Assembly: GCF_001598555.1 (NCBI RefSeq) | Contig: NZ_BCZE01000043.1 | Coordinates: 1-64,000, forward strand | DNA from: Novosphingobium rosa NBRC 15208 | GTDB lineage: Bacteria > Pseudomonadota > Alphaproteobacteria > Sphingomonadales > Sphingomonadaceae | DNA: 64,000 nucleotides | Direction: 5' to 3' | Part shown: piece by piece, positions 9,038 to 17,952 of the stretch | Numbering within the stretch: the first letter of the stretch is position 1 | Layout of the letters: every line of letters begins with the position of its first letter | Notes under the pieces: model-generated | The model's database searches: none | Told to the model about the DNA's origin: nothing | The model's input: only the letters and a program-made list of their open reading frames with translations | Made by a program: the position numbers and the translations under genes

Positions 9038-10245
9038 CGCTTCTGCTCCAGCCGGGCGATGGTGCGGGCATGCACCTCATCCGGGCCATCGGCGATGCGC
9101 AATGCGCGCACGCGAGCGAACAGCGCCGCGGTGCCCGCCTCGCTGTCCAGCCCCCCCGCGCCAAACGCCTGGATCGCATGGTCGATGATCGCCAGCGCCG
9201 TTCTGGGCGCCATCACCTTGATCATCGAGATCTCGAGCCGCGCCACCTTGTTGCCCACCTTGTCCATCATATCGGCTGCCTTTAGGGTCAGCAGGCGCGC
9301 CGTTTCGATGTCAATACGGGCATCGGCAATGCGCTGCTCCCACAGGGAGTGGTCGATCAGGCGCTTGCCGAAAGCGTGGCGGCTCATCAGGCGGCGGACC
9401 ATCTTTTCCAGCGCCACTTCGGCCATGCCGATGATCCGCATGCAATGATGGATGCGCCCCGGCCCCAGGCGCCCCTGCGAAATCTCGAAGCCGCGCCCCT
9501 CTCCCAGGATCATGTTGTCGGCAGGCACGCGCACATTCTCGAAGGTCACCGCGCAATGGCCGTGCGGCGCGTCATCATAGCCGAAATTGGTCATGTTACG
9601 GCCGATTGTCACACCGGGCGTATCGATCGGCACGATAATCTGGGAAGCCTGCTGGTGGCGCGGCGCATCCGGGTTGCTGCGCCCCATCACGATCATGAAC
9701 TTGCAGCGCGGATCGAGCACGCCTGAAATCCACCATTTCCTGCCATCGATCACATAGTCCGAACCGTCGCGCCGGATCATGGTCTGCATGTTGGTGGCAT
9801 CGGAGGAGGCAACATCGGGCTCGGTCATGGCATAGGCGGAGCGGATCTCGCCGGCCATCAGGGGCCGCAGCCACTCTTCACGCTGGGCCGTCGAGCCATA
9901 GAGATGGAGCAGATCCATATTGCCCGTATCGGGCGCGCTGCAATTGAACACTTCGGAGGCCCAGGTGATGCGGCCCATCTCCTCGGCCAGCGGGGCATAG
10001 TCCAGGTTGGTCAGGCCCGCGCCGTGGAAATCGCCCTCATCATGCGGCGAAGGGCACATGAACAGGTTCCACAGCCCTTGCGATCTGGCCTTTTGCTTAA
10101 GCTCCTGCAGGATGTCGGGCTGGCGCCAGCGCTCACGGGCCAGCTCCTCATAATAAAGCGGGACCGCCGGATGGACATGCTCCGTCATGAAGGCGCGGAC
10201 ACGCCCCAGCCATTCGGCCTGGCGGGGGGAAAGATCGAAATCCAT
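9025..10245 (-). CDS. Acyl-CoA dehydrogenase, ACAD10/11- and LvaC-like
   Basis: This 406-aa flavoprotein starts at the ATG at 10245 with AGGAGT upstream; an upstream in-frame start lies inside the neighbouring kinase. YAMTEPDVASSDATN and the RKWWISGVLDP segment are the FAD/acyl-CoA binding signature. The C-terminal RIADGPDEVHARTIARLEQ is characteristic of the ACAD10/ACAD11 branch. It lies 28 bp downstream of an APH-fold kinase on the same strand. Known relatives (LvaC, ACAD11) act on 4-phospho-acyl-CoA made by the paired kinase, giving an enoyl-CoA. That role here is inferred from family and context. Confidence 0.9.
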   Translation of the reverse strand: MDFDLSPRQAEWLGRVRAFMTEHVHPAVPLYYEELARERWRQPDILQELKQKARSQGLWNLFMCPSPHDEGDFHGAGLTNLDYAPLAEEMGRITWASEVFNCSAPDTGNMDLLHLYGSTAQREEWLRPLMAGEIRSAYAMTEPDVASSDATNMQTMIRRDGSDYVIDGRKWWISGVLDPRCKFMIVMGRSNPDAPRHQQASQIIVPIDTPGVTIGRNMTNFGYDDAPHGHCAVTFENVRVPADNMILGEGRGFEISQGRLGPGRIHHCMRIIGMAEVALEKMVRRLMSRHAFGKRLIDHSLWEQRIADARIDIETARLLTLKAADMMDKVGNKVARLEISMIKVMAPRTALAIIDHAIQAFGAGGLDSEAGTAALFARVRALRIADGPDEVHARTIARLEQKRYPL

Positions 10246-10273
10246 GAAAGGGTCACTCCTGTCTGCCACGCTG

Positions 10274-11308
10274 TCAAGCGCGGGCGATGATGGTCCGGGC
10301 TTCCTGCAGCAGGGCGATGGCGCTGATGTGCAAACGCTCGCCTGTCGCCACATCGGCAAGGCCTGCCTGCGCGCGGGCATGGCTGCCTTCGAGAATGAGG
10401 CCCAGCTTGTAGCAGGCCATCACCTCGAACCATGGCAGGTCATCGAGCGCGCGGCCCGAACGCTCGGCATAGCGGGCAATCATCTCGGCCCGCGTCGGAA
10501 AGCCTTCAAGCGGCGCCACACGCATCGTCTGCGGCCTGGGCGTCTGCCCATCGGGCCAGGAGATCAGGATCCGGCCAAGATCGACCAACGGGTCGCCCAG
10601 CGTGGCCATCTCCCAGTCCACCACGGCCCTGAGCGCGCCATCCTCGCCAAAAATGCCATTGCCGATATGATAGTCACCATGGATGATGCCGGTTCGGGCC
10701 TGGGCCGGGCAATGATCCGTCAGCCAGCGCCCGACCGCATCGACATCGCCAAGTGCGCCCGGCCCCTCCCAGCCCGTGAAGCGGTTGTAACCTTCCAGCT
10801 CATCGGCCCAGCGCCTGACCTGCCTTTCGAGAAACCCGCTCATCTTGCCGAAATCGCCCAGGCCCACAGCGGCAGGATCGATGCCCCCCAGCGCCGCCAG
10901 CGCATCCATCAGCTCCAGCCCCATGCGGTGGCGCGGCGCGGCGGCGTTCATCGCCACGGTCGGGTTGAAGCCATCGACAGCCTCCATCACATAGAACACC
11001 GCCCCGGCCACCGCAGGATCCGTGCAGGCCGCAACCAGGCGGGGATGAGGCACCGCCGTATGCTCCAGCGCCGTCAGCACCCGGATTTCCCGCGCCAGCA
11101 ACGCATTGCTGTTGGCACGCGGCTGGGCAGGCGGATGGCGCAGCACATAGTCGCGCGCGCCGCCGGTGAAGCGCAGGACGATGTTTTGCGTGCCGCCCGC
11201 CAGCAGCCGGGGATGGCGCAGGCCGGTCAGCCCGTCGATGCGCTGCGCGTGCAACCAGCCGGCAATGGGGGCAAGATCGATGGGAAGCGGGGCCGTATGA
11301 GGCTTCAT
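10274..11308 (-). CDS. APH-fold acyl-CoA kinase, LvaA/ACAD10-11 N-domain-like
   Basis: This 344-aa phosphotransferase carries a canonical catalytic loop HGDYHIGN (His210, Asp212, Asn217) and metal loop DWEMATLGDPLVDLG, which is the ACAD10/11-type signature. Two adjacent ATGs are possible (11311 and 11308); 11308 gives better spacing to GGAG. The acyl-CoA dehydrogenase follows after 28 bp, so the pair is probably co-transcribed. In the lva pathway and in ACAD10/11 such kinases phosphorylate the hydroxyl of a 4-hydroxyacyl-CoA before elimination. A divergent second APH gene begins 240 bp away. Confidence 0.87.
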   Translation of the reverse strand: MKPHTAPLPIDLAPIAGWLHAQRIDGLTGLRHPRLLAGGTQNIVLRFTGGARDYVLRHPPAQPRANSNALLAREIRVLTALEHTAVPHPRLVAACTDPAVAGAVFYVMEAVDGFNPTVAMNAAAPRHRMGLELMDALAALGGIDPAAVGLGDFGKMSGFLERQVRRWADELEGYNRFTGWEGPGALGDVDAVGRWLTDHCPAQARTGIIHGDYHIGNGIFGEDGALRAVVDWEMATLGDPLVDLGRILISWPDGQTPRPQTMRVAPLEGFPTRAEMIARYAERSGRALDDLPWFEVMACYKLGLILEGSHARAQAGLADVATGERLHISAIALLQEARTIIARA

Positions 11309-11548
11309 CATGTGTCTCCGTCGCGGCGATCTTGTGGCTTTGAGGCGCCATGACAATCGCTGGCGCGCAATCTTGCAACTGCAGCCAATCCGGCGTGGAA
11401 CGACAGATAAATGCCTGCGCTCGAGCAGTCACATGCAACAAGAGACAGGTTTTATTGCGGCGTGGGAATGGCGCGGCGCAATGCTGGCGCTTGGCTATGC
11501 CGCATGAGGGGTTAGTAATGGATGGTCAGCGGCTGAACAAAGGGCCGC

Positions 11549-13000
11549 ATGGATAAACGGGAAAGGCGCAAGCAGGTGGATCGCTGCATCGATGACATCA
11601 GTCGGAAAGTTCTCATTTCGGTTCACGATTTTCTCGAACGCCTGACCAAGGCGGGCAATCTCTCGACCGAACAAGTGACCGAAGCCTTCATGGCAGCGAC
11701 CGCGCTGGGCTATCAGATCGCGCGGATGACCTACCCCGAAGCCCTGCGCGACGAGGTGAACCAGGCCGGGGAAGCCCTGGCCCGCAAGATCGGCCCGCAC
11801 ACCCCCCATCCCCGCAGCTTTGCGCAGGCCTGGTCCAGCGAGCCGGGCGCCGCCCTATGCGGCGCGATCGAGTCACATGACATCAGCAACGATCCGACAG
11901 CTCGCGCCGCAGTCTTCGACTTTCTGGTGCGCCAGCACGAGCCGATGGATCCCCTCGTCAGCCATGGTACGCGCAGCACCTACACCGGGGGCCGGGGCGA
12001 TGCCTCGACCCAGCAGGATGCCACCGCGCGCCGGGATTTCACCGCCGCCTTCCTCGATGGCTGGCTACAAAACTCCAGCCATGCCCCGGCGGGCACCAAA
12101 GTGTCCGGTTTTCGCCGGCTGATGGGCGGCTATTCCAAGGCCACCTACATCGTGACGCTGGACCAGGCGGGCACCGAAACCACCGTGGTCATCCGCAAGG
12201 ACAGCCCCGGCCTGCCCACCGGCTCCAGCGTCGCCTCCGAATTTCCCGTGCTCGGGGAGATGCAGAAGATCGGGGTGCCGGTGCCGGCGCCCCTGTGGCT
12301 CGAAGCCGATGAGGCGGTGTGCGACGGCGCCTTCATGGGCGTCTCCTTTGCCGAGGGTACCCCCGCCAATCAGATCGTGCCGACCGACCCGGCCACGGCG
12401 CTGGCCTGGGCTCACAGCTGCGCCGAGGTGATCGGTACACTCCACGCCAAGACGGCGATCCCCGGCGGCGATGTGCGTGAGCCGATCGCACACGAGATCG
12501 ACGCGCTCGAGGCGCGGATGCGCACGCGCGAAAGGGCGCCGCATCCCGGCCTGCTGATCGGGCTGGCCTGGCTGCGCGCGCATCTCGACGATCTGCGCGA
12601 CCGGCCCGCCTGCCGCATCCATGGCGACTTCGGCTTCCACAACATGATGATGCGCGACGGCAGGATCGTGGCGATGCTGGACTGGGAATTCAGCCGCATT
12701 GGCGATCCGGTCGAGGATCTGGCCAGCATCAAACCCTTTATGGACCAGATCGGCGCCTGGGATGCCTTCTATGAGCGCTATCAGGCGCTGAGCGGCTTCA
12801 CCCTCGACGCCACCGCCGACCGTTACTTCAGTGTCTGGCAGGAAGCGCGCAACATGGTCGCCTGCCTGGGCTCGCTCAATTCGCTGCTGCTGCCCGGCGT
12901 CAAGGATGTGCCCCTGACGGTGGCCGGCACGATCTACATTCCCAAATATGAAATCTCGATCCTCAACGCGATCAGTCAAGCGGAGACACATCATGGGTGA
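11549..13000 (+). CDS. APH-fold phosphotransferase with N-terminal helical extension
   Basis: In this 483-aa protein the APH domain occupies about residues 180-460: HGDFGFHN (His358, Asp360, Asn365) and DWEFSRIGDPVEDLA (Asp378) are intact. The first 170 residues are not APH-like; they contain charged, helix-rich sequence (KRERRKQVDRCIDDISRK and further helices) of unknown function. That extension separates it from the other three APH proteins here. The stop overlaps the next gene by 8 bp, so translation is probably coupled to the lipocalin-like protein. A small-molecule or acyl-CoA hydroxyl substrate is inferred. Confidence 0.8.
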   Translation: MDKRERRKQVDRCIDDISRKVLISVHDFLERLTKAGNLSTEQVTEAFMAATALGYQIARMTYPEALRDEVNQAGEALARKIGPHTPHPRSFAQAWSSEPGAALCGAIESHDISNDPTARAAVFDFLVRQHEPMDPLVSHGTRSTYTGGRGDASTQQDATARRDFTAAFLDGWLQNSSHAPAGTKVSGFRRLMGGYSKATYIVTLDQAGTETTVVIRKDSPGLPTGSSVASEFPVLGEMQKIGVPVPAPLWLEADEAVCDGAFMGVSFAEGTPANQIVPTDPATALAWAHSCAEVIGTLHAKTAIPGGDVREPIAHEIDALEARMRTRERAPHPGLLIGLAWLRAHLDDLRDRPACRIHGDFGFHNMMMRDGRIVAMLDWEFSRIGDPVEDLASIKPFMDQIGAWDAFYERYQALSGFTLDATADRYFSVWQEARNMVACLGSLNSLLLPGVKDVPLTVAGTIYIPKYEISILNAISQAETHHG

Positions 13001-14006
13001 AACCATCGAATGGACCAAGAGCGCCCAGGGCTTCGGCACACCGGGCCCCGACGACGATTTCTACCGTGGCCGCAGCCTGCCCGAAAAGCACCATGAAATG
13101 ACCGAAACCTGGTATTGGGGTTTCAACGAGCCGCTGTCGGGCATGCATGGCTTCATCCATATCTGGACCCATCCCAACCTGAACCTGTGCACCGCCGGGC
13201 TCTTCGTCCATTTCGGCAGCAAGCGCGAACAGCTGGCCTGCGAGCTGTTCGATTTCCGCAATTTCACCCCCGACACCATCTTCGACGAGCATGGCAACAT
13301 CACCCTGGCCAATGGCCTGACGGTGACCTTCGAAAAGCCGATGGAGCGCGCCCGCATCCGCTATGCCAACCCCGATCGCGACTTCACGCTCGATATGGTG
13401 CAGGAAGCGGTTCAGCCGGCGATCATGCGCTCGAACAATCAGCATTTCGAGCAGACGATGCGCGCCTCGGGCCAGGTTGTCTTCGAAGGCCACACCTATG
13501 CTTTCGACAATCTGACCATCCGCGACCGCAGCTGGGGCGAGCGGCGACCCGAGGGCGGGCACAAGATGCCCCCCTACACCTGGATGAACGGCGCCTTTTC
13601 CAAGGATTTCGCCTTCTGCATCTCGGGCCTCGACGATCCCGAGCGCAATCCCGACTGGGCGGGCCTCTATGATGTGCCGCGCGATCGTATCCAGAGCGAT
13701 GCCTGGGTCTATGATCATGGTCGCCAACTGCGTCTGTCGCGCTATTCCAAGATCACCGAACGCGCCACAGATTGCGGCATGCGCCCGGTGCGCCATGTCA
13801 TCAACTGCACGCTGGAGGATGGGCGCGATCTGGAATTCATCGGCGAGGTTACCGGCAGCGTGCCCTGGCATTGCTGGCAGAATGCGCTGTGCCACACCGG
13901 CCTGACGCGTTGGACCTGCACCCAGACCGGCGAAACCTGCTGGGGCGAAACGCAGGAGGTGCAGTGGAATGACTATGTCTATCGCGTCTGCCGCCCGGTT
14001 GACTGA
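12993..14006 (+). CDS. Conserved protein of unknown function, lipocalin-like (DUF7064-type)
   Basis: This 337-aa protein starts at the ATG at 12993 (GGAG upstream), overlapping the APH gene by 8 bp. It has no signal peptide. It is rich in beta-strand, aromatic residues and Trp, with the motif RDRSWGERR near residue 180 and PGPDDDFYRG near the start. This recalls the AttH/CrtC-type double-lipocalin proteins common in sphingomonad and actinobacterial catabolic clusters; the family assignment is from memory and tentative. A second relative at 19689 shares the RDxSWG motif and also neighbours an APH gene. It could bind or isomerise a hydrophobic intermediate, but no reaction is established. Confidence 0.65.
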   Translation: MGETIEWTKSAQGFGTPGPDDDFYRGRSLPEKHHEMTETWYWGFNEPLSGMHGFIHIWTHPNLNLCTAGLFVHFGSKREQLACELFDFRNFTPDTIFDEHGNITLANGLTVTFEKPMERARIRYANPDRDFTLDMVQEAVQPAIMRSNNQHFEQTMRASGQVVFEGHTYAFDNLTIRDRSWGERRPEGGHKMPPYTWMNGAFSKDFAFCISGLDDPERNPDWAGLYDVPRDRIQSDAWVYDHGRQLRLSRYSKITERATDCGMRPVRHVINCTLEDGRDLEFIGEVTGSVPWHCWQNALCHTGLTRWTCTQTGETCWGETQEVQWNDYVYRVCRPVD

Positions 14007-14036
14007 TCGATTGGCCCCACAAAGCAAGGACATGCC

Positions 14037-14444
14037 GTGACTGCGACAGAAACCCGAGGCCATAACGCACCCTGCTCGAACCGCGATTTCGACTTCTTCT
14101 ACCGGGGATTGGAAAGCGGCCGCCTGCTGGCCCAGCGCTGTTCGCGCTGCGCCACGCTGCGCTCGCTGCCCTCGCCCGCCTGCGGACAGTGCCAGTCGCT
14201 GGAGTGGGAGGAGTTCGAACTCAGCGGAGAAGGCAGGGTGTTCAGCTATACGATCCACCACCATCCACCGCTGCCCGGCTTTGCTGTGCCTCACCCGGTG
14301 GTGCTGGTGGACATGATCGAGGGGGTCCGCCTGCTCGGCCCGATGGACGGCACGCCTCCCGACGAGGTGGCGATTGGCATGTCAGTGCGGGCGGATTTCA
14401 CGCGGCGCGGCGATGTTGCAGCCTTCCGCTTCCGCAAGGCTTGA
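14037..14444 (+). CDS. DUF35 Zn-ribbon/OB-fold acyl-CoA-binding protein
   Basis: This 135-aa protein begins at a GTG with AAGGA upstream; the nearby ATG at 14032 reads into a stop. A zinc ribbon is formed by Cys35/Cys38 and Cys49/Cys52 (CSRC and CGQC). An OB-fold follows, containing GEGRVFSYTIHHHPPLPGF and VVLVDMIEGVRLLGPM. DUF35 proteins partner thiolase-fold enzymes, for example the ChsH2 C-terminal domain with the Ltp2 aldolase in steroid side-chain degradation. The thiolase gene follows after 15 bp, supporting a complex here. Confidence 0.88.
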   Translation: MTATETRGHNAPCSNRDFDFFYRGLESGRLLAQRCSRCATLRSLPSPACGQCQSLEWEEFELSGEGRVFSYTIHHHPPLPGFAVPHPVVLVDMIEGVRLLGPMDGTPPDEVAIGMSVRADFTRRGDVAAFRFRKA

Positions 14445-14459
14445 GACGGGAACCCGAGG

Positions 14460-15626
14460 ATGACACATTTCAGCTCGAAAACCGCCATTGCGGGCTATGG
14501 CGCGACCGAATTTTCCAAGAACAGCGGCCGCAGCGAATTGCGCTTGGCCGTTGAGGCTGTCCTGGCCGCCCTCGCCGATGCCGGGATCGCGGCGGGCGAG
14601 GTGGACGGCATCTCCACCTACACGATGGACAACAATGGCGAGCAGGAGGTGTTTCGCGCCATCGGCGGGCGGAATCTCAAATTCTTCAGCCGGATCGCGC
14701 AGGGCGGCGGCGCCACCTGCGCGCCGCTGCAACAGGCCGCAATGGCCATCACCTGCGGCATTGCCGATGTGGTGGTGGTCTATCGCGCGATGAACGAACG
14801 CTCGGAATATCGCTTCGGTCAGCCGATGCATGCGCTGCCGCCCACCAGCGACAATGTGGTCTTCGCCTATCACGGGATGAGCGGCCTGATGACGCCAGCG
14901 GCCATGATGGGCATGATGATGCGCCGCTACATGCAGGATTCCGGCGCCACCAGCCATGATTTCGCGCATTATGCTGTGCTGGCGCGCAAACATGCCGCCA
15001 CCAATCCCCAGGCCTTCTTCTACGGCAAGCCGATCACCATCGAGGACCATCAGGCCTCCCGGATGATCGCCGATCCGCTGCATCTGCTCGACTGCTGCCA
15101 GGAAAGCGACGGCGCCGTGGCGGTGGTGGTGGTCAGTGCCGAGCGCGCACGTGATCTCAGGCAGAAGCCGGTTTATATTCGCGCCGCCGCGCAGGGGTCG
15201 CCCGCTGGCACGCTGGGGCTCAGCGGCTTCTATCGCGACAACATCGCGCCCTATGACGAATGCGCCGCCGCCGGGCGGCAACTCTACGCCCAGGCGGGGC
15301 TGATGCCCAAGGACATCGACGCGGCCATCCTCTACGACCATTTCGGCCCCAGCGTCTTTCCCGGCCTGGAGGCCTATGGCTTTTGCGAGAAAGGTGAAGC
15401 CAAGGCGTTCGTCAAGGATGGCAACCTTGAAATCGGTGGCCGCCTGCCGCTCAACATGCATGGCGGCCAGCTTGGCGAGGCCTATATCCATGGCATGAAC
15501 GGCGTGGCCGAAGCGGTGCGGCAATTGCGCGGCACCGCCGTGAACCAGGTGCCCGGTGTCAGGACCATGCTGGTGACAGCGGGCAGCGGCGTGCCCACCA
15601 GCGCCGCCATTCTGGGAGTTGACTGA
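14460..15626 (+). CDS. Thiolase-fold protein (SCP-x/lipid-transfer type)
   Basis: This is a 388-aa thiolase superfamily protein. GGGATCAP places a Cys at position 87, where thiolases carry the nucleophile; NMHGGQLGEAYIHGMN supplies His334 and His344. The typical third catalytic Cys near the C-terminus (CxG) is absent: the end reads VTAGSGVPTSAAILG. This fits SCP2-thiolase-like enzymes, including thiolases and retro-aldolases such as Ltp2. It is preceded by DUF35 and followed 2 bp later by a nitroreductase. It probably cleaves a 3-keto- or 3-hydroxyacyl-CoA together with the DUF35 protein. Confidence 0.87.
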   Translation: MTHFSSKTAIAGYGATEFSKNSGRSELRLAVEAVLAALADAGIAAGEVDGISTYTMDNNGEQEVFRAIGGRNLKFFSRIAQGGGATCAPLQQAAMAITCGIADVVVVYRAMNERSEYRFGQPMHALPPTSDNVVFAYHGMSGLMTPAAMMGMMMRRYMQDSGATSHDFAHYAVLARKHAATNPQAFFYGKPITIEDHQASRMIADPLHLLDCCQESDGAVAVVVVSAERARDLRQKPVYIRAAAQGSPAGTLGLSGFYRDNIAPYDECAAAGRQLYAQAGLMPKDIDAAILYDHFGPSVFPGLEAYGFCEKGEAKAFVKDGNLEIGGRLPLNMHGGQLGEAYIHGMNGVAEAVRQLRGTAVNQVPGVRTMLVTAGSGVPTSAAILGVD

Positions 15627-15628
15627 CC

Positions 15629-16366
15629 ATGCCCTCGCTCGAACGCAGCCTTGCCCATGGCGCCCCCGGCATGACACCGGCCGCCGACACGCTGTCGGAT
15701 CTGCTGACACGCCGCTTCAGCTGCCGCGCCTATCTGCCCGATCCGGTGCCACGCGAGACCATCGCGACCATGCTTTCGCTGTCGCAGAACGCGGCCTCAT
15801 GGTGCAACAGCCAGCCCTGGCATATCCATGTGACCCAGGGCGCCGCAACCGAGCGCCTGCGGAAAGCCATGTTCGACCGCGCCACGGCCGATGTGAAGGG
15901 CGGGGCGATGAGCGCGCAATCCGACCTGCCCTTTCCAGAGCAATACACCGGCGTGTACAAGGAAAGGCAGCGCGAGGTCGGCTGGCAGCTCTATGAGGCG
16001 GTCGGCGTCGCCTATGGCGATCGCGCCGCATCGGCCAGGCAGATGCTGGAAAATTTCCGCCTGTTCGGCGCACCCCACGCGCTGGTCATCACCACCGAAA
16101 AGAACATCGGCACCTATGGCGTGCTCGATTGCGGCAGCTATCTGGGCACGCTGCTGCTGGCGGCGCAAAGCCTGGGGATCGGCATGATCCCGCAGGCCGC
16201 CTTTGCCAATTATTGCCCGCTGCTGCGCGAGTTCTTCGACATTCCCGCCAACCGCGACATTGTGTGCGGCGCCTCTTTCGGCTTTCCCGACATGGAGCAT
16301 CCGGCCAATGCCTTCCGCTCACGCCGCGCCGCGCCGGAGGATGCCATCACCTGGGCAGAAAACTGA
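15629..16366 (+). CDS. Nitroreductase-family FMN oxidoreductase
   Basis: This 245-aa protein opens with RRFSCRAYLPDPVP and NAASWCNSQPWHIHV, the FMN-binding signature of the nitroreductase fold. A middle segment, LDCGSYLGTLLLAAQSLGIG, and a C-terminal FGFPD also match the family. The ATG lies 2 bp after the thiolase stop. Members reduce nitro groups, quinones, enones or act in flavin chemistry. Within this operon an enone or quinone-like intermediate is more likely than a nitroaromatic, but that is inference. Confidence 0.87.
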   Translation: MPSLERSLAHGAPGMTPAADTLSDLLTRRFSCRAYLPDPVPRETIATMLSLSQNAASWCNSQPWHIHVTQGAATERLRKAMFDRATADVKGGAMSAQSDLPFPEQYTGVYKERQREVGWQLYEAVGVAYGDRAASARQMLENFRLFGAPHALVITTEKNIGTYGVLDCGSYLGTLLLAAQSLGIGMIPQAAFANYCPLLREFFDIPANRDIVCGASFGFPDMEHPANAFRSRRAAPEDAITWAEN

Positions 16367-16378
16367 TCAAGCCCCACA

Positions 16379-16915
16379 TCACAGCCCCAGATCTCTGTGC
16401 GGTCGCTCCAGGATGAGCGGCCGCATATAGGACGGGTCACTGCGGTCCCAGCTTCCGCGCAAGAACAGATCCGGGTCCATCGCCGCCTCGGCTGGGTCAA
16501 GCTTGCCATTCCATTCGACCAGGCAGGCCCGCTGGGCCACAGCCCACTCGCCCTCACGCCGTTCGAAGCGATCGATGTAACGGCCCCCAACCATATCGAT
16601 CGGCCCCGTCTTGCGGCGCAGCGTCGCCATGAAATAGGTTTCGACATGGGCACAGTCCCCATCCAGATCGATGGTCTGGTTCATGATATAATGGTGGTGC
16701 GAATCCCAATGACGGGCATGGCCCTCGCCTGCGTGGCGAATAAACCCCTCGGGACCGCCAATGTAGGCGCCGTGATCATCGATGGCGTCGCCATGATAGG
16801 CCCGCGCCATTAGTTCGTCGTCATGGCGGTCGATGCCGCGCGTGTAGCGCAATGACGTTTCGCGGATTGCCTCCTTGTCTAGCAGAATCTGCAGGGCCCG
16901 TTCGTCGATCGCCAT
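16379..16915 (-). CDS. SnoaL/NTF2-like protein
   Basis: This 178-aa protein has an NTF2-like alpha+beta cone fold pattern: KEAIRETSLRYTRGIDRHD at the N-terminus, a GPEGFI helix, and HYIMNQTIDLDGDCAHVETYF. The ATG at 16915 is chosen because AGAGG is well spaced; two upstream ATGs are too close to it. Relatives include ring-hydroxylating dioxygenase beta-like subunits, ketosteroid isomerases and the bile-acid dehydratase BaiE group. It converges on the nitroreductase (12-bp gap) and diverges from an enoyl-CoA hydratase. A dehydratase or isomerase role is plausible but unproven. Confidence 0.8.
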   Translation of the reverse strand: MAIDERALQILLDKEAIRETSLRYTRGIDRHDDELMARAYHGDAIDDHGAYIGGPEGFIRHAGEGHARHWDSHHHYIMNQTIDLDGDCAHVETYFMATLRRKTGPIDMVGGRYIDRFERREGEWAVAQRACLVEWNGKLDPAEAAMDPDLFLRGSWDRSDPSYMRPLILERPHRDLGL

Positions 16916-17137
16916 GGTCATCACCTCTCGCCTCATGCGTGATGACAGCTATCACAGGCTGACGGCCATGGGTTGCCATGATCCTTGTCTCCAGCCGCAA
17001 TCCAGCATGGACAGCATGCGCCGATGGCCGCCGGGATCACGCGGCGCTGCAACGATATGCTCGGCAGAGTTCCGCTACAGCCAAATCCATCGGCTGCGCG
17101 TGCGATATACTCCCCCTCACCTTGACAGGAGACAGCC

Positions 17138-17950
17138 ATGAATAGCGCCGAGACAGACCTGCTGGTGGGCATGCTCTCGAATGGCATCAGCCGGATTACC
17201 TTCAATCGCCCGGAGCGCCTCAACGCGCTGACACGAGAGACGGTCGACAGGTTCAATGCCCTCCTGGACCGTATCGCCGCTGACGATACCATCAGGGCTG
17301 TCATCCTGACCGGCGCCGGGCGAGCCTTTTGCGCTGGCCAGGATGTGCAGAGCGCCGACGCACGCAATCGAACGGCCCCCAGCGGCCTGACCGAGCGCCT
17401 GCACTGGCAGGAGCGCTTTGCCGGCATGGCCGAGAGACTGCACACCATGCCGCAACTGGTCATCGCGGCGGTGAACGGCCCTTGTGCCGGCGCCGGAATG
17501 GCCATCGCCCTGGCATCGGACATGCGGATCGTCACGCCATCGGCGCGTTTTCTGAACGCCGCCGTCCGGCTGGGGCTTACCGCAGGCGAAACCGGGATGA
17601 GCTATATGTTGCCGCGCCTGATCGGCGCCGCGCGTGCCTTCGAAATCCTGATGACAGGCCGCCCTGTCGAAGCCGAGGAAGCCGAACGCATTGGCCTGGC
17701 GCTGCGAATCGTGGCGGAGGACGAACTGATCAGCCAGGCCGAAGCCCTAGCCCGCCAGGTGCTGGCCAACAGCCCCTTCGCCACCCGCCACACCAAGCGC
17801 GTGATCTGGGAGAACCTCGATGCCCCCAGCTTTCATGCCGCGCTGGAGCTGGAAAACCGCTCCCAGATTCTGGCCTCGATAACCGAGGACTACAAGGAGG
17901 CGACCGCCGCCTTCACCGAGAAGCGCGCACCTGTGTTCACGGGGCGCTGA
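17138..17950 (+). CDS. Enoyl-CoA hydratase/isomerase
   Basis: In this 270-aa crotonase-fold protein the first oxyanion loop is GRAFCAGQDVQSA, the second NGPCAGAGMAIALASDMRIV. GLTAGETGMSYMLPRLIG includes a Glu at the position of a catalytic carboxylate. FTEKRAPVFTGR is the usual C-terminus. Start ATG at 17138 with CAGGAG upstream. Only 2 bp separate it from the DUF2889 gene. Hydration or isomerisation of an unsaturated acyl-CoA is likely. Confidence 0.9.
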   Translation: MNSAETDLLVGMLSNGISRITFNRPERLNALTRETVDRFNALLDRIAADDTIRAVILTGAGRAFCAGQDVQSADARNRTAPSGLTERLHWQERFAGMAERLHTMPQLVIAAVNGPCAGAGMAIALASDMRIVTPSARFLNAAVRLGLTAGETGMSYMLPRLIGAARAFEILMTGRPVEAEEAERIGLALRIVAEDELISQAEALARQVLANSPFATRHTKRVIWENLDAPSFHAALELENRSQILASITEDYKEATAAFTEKRAPVFTGR

Positions 17951-17952
17951 TC

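Noticed and set aside
10274..11308. Antibiotic-resistance aminoglycoside kinase
   Set aside because: The signature and the adjacent acyl-CoA dehydrogenase match the ACAD10/11-LvaA group rather than resistance enzymes.
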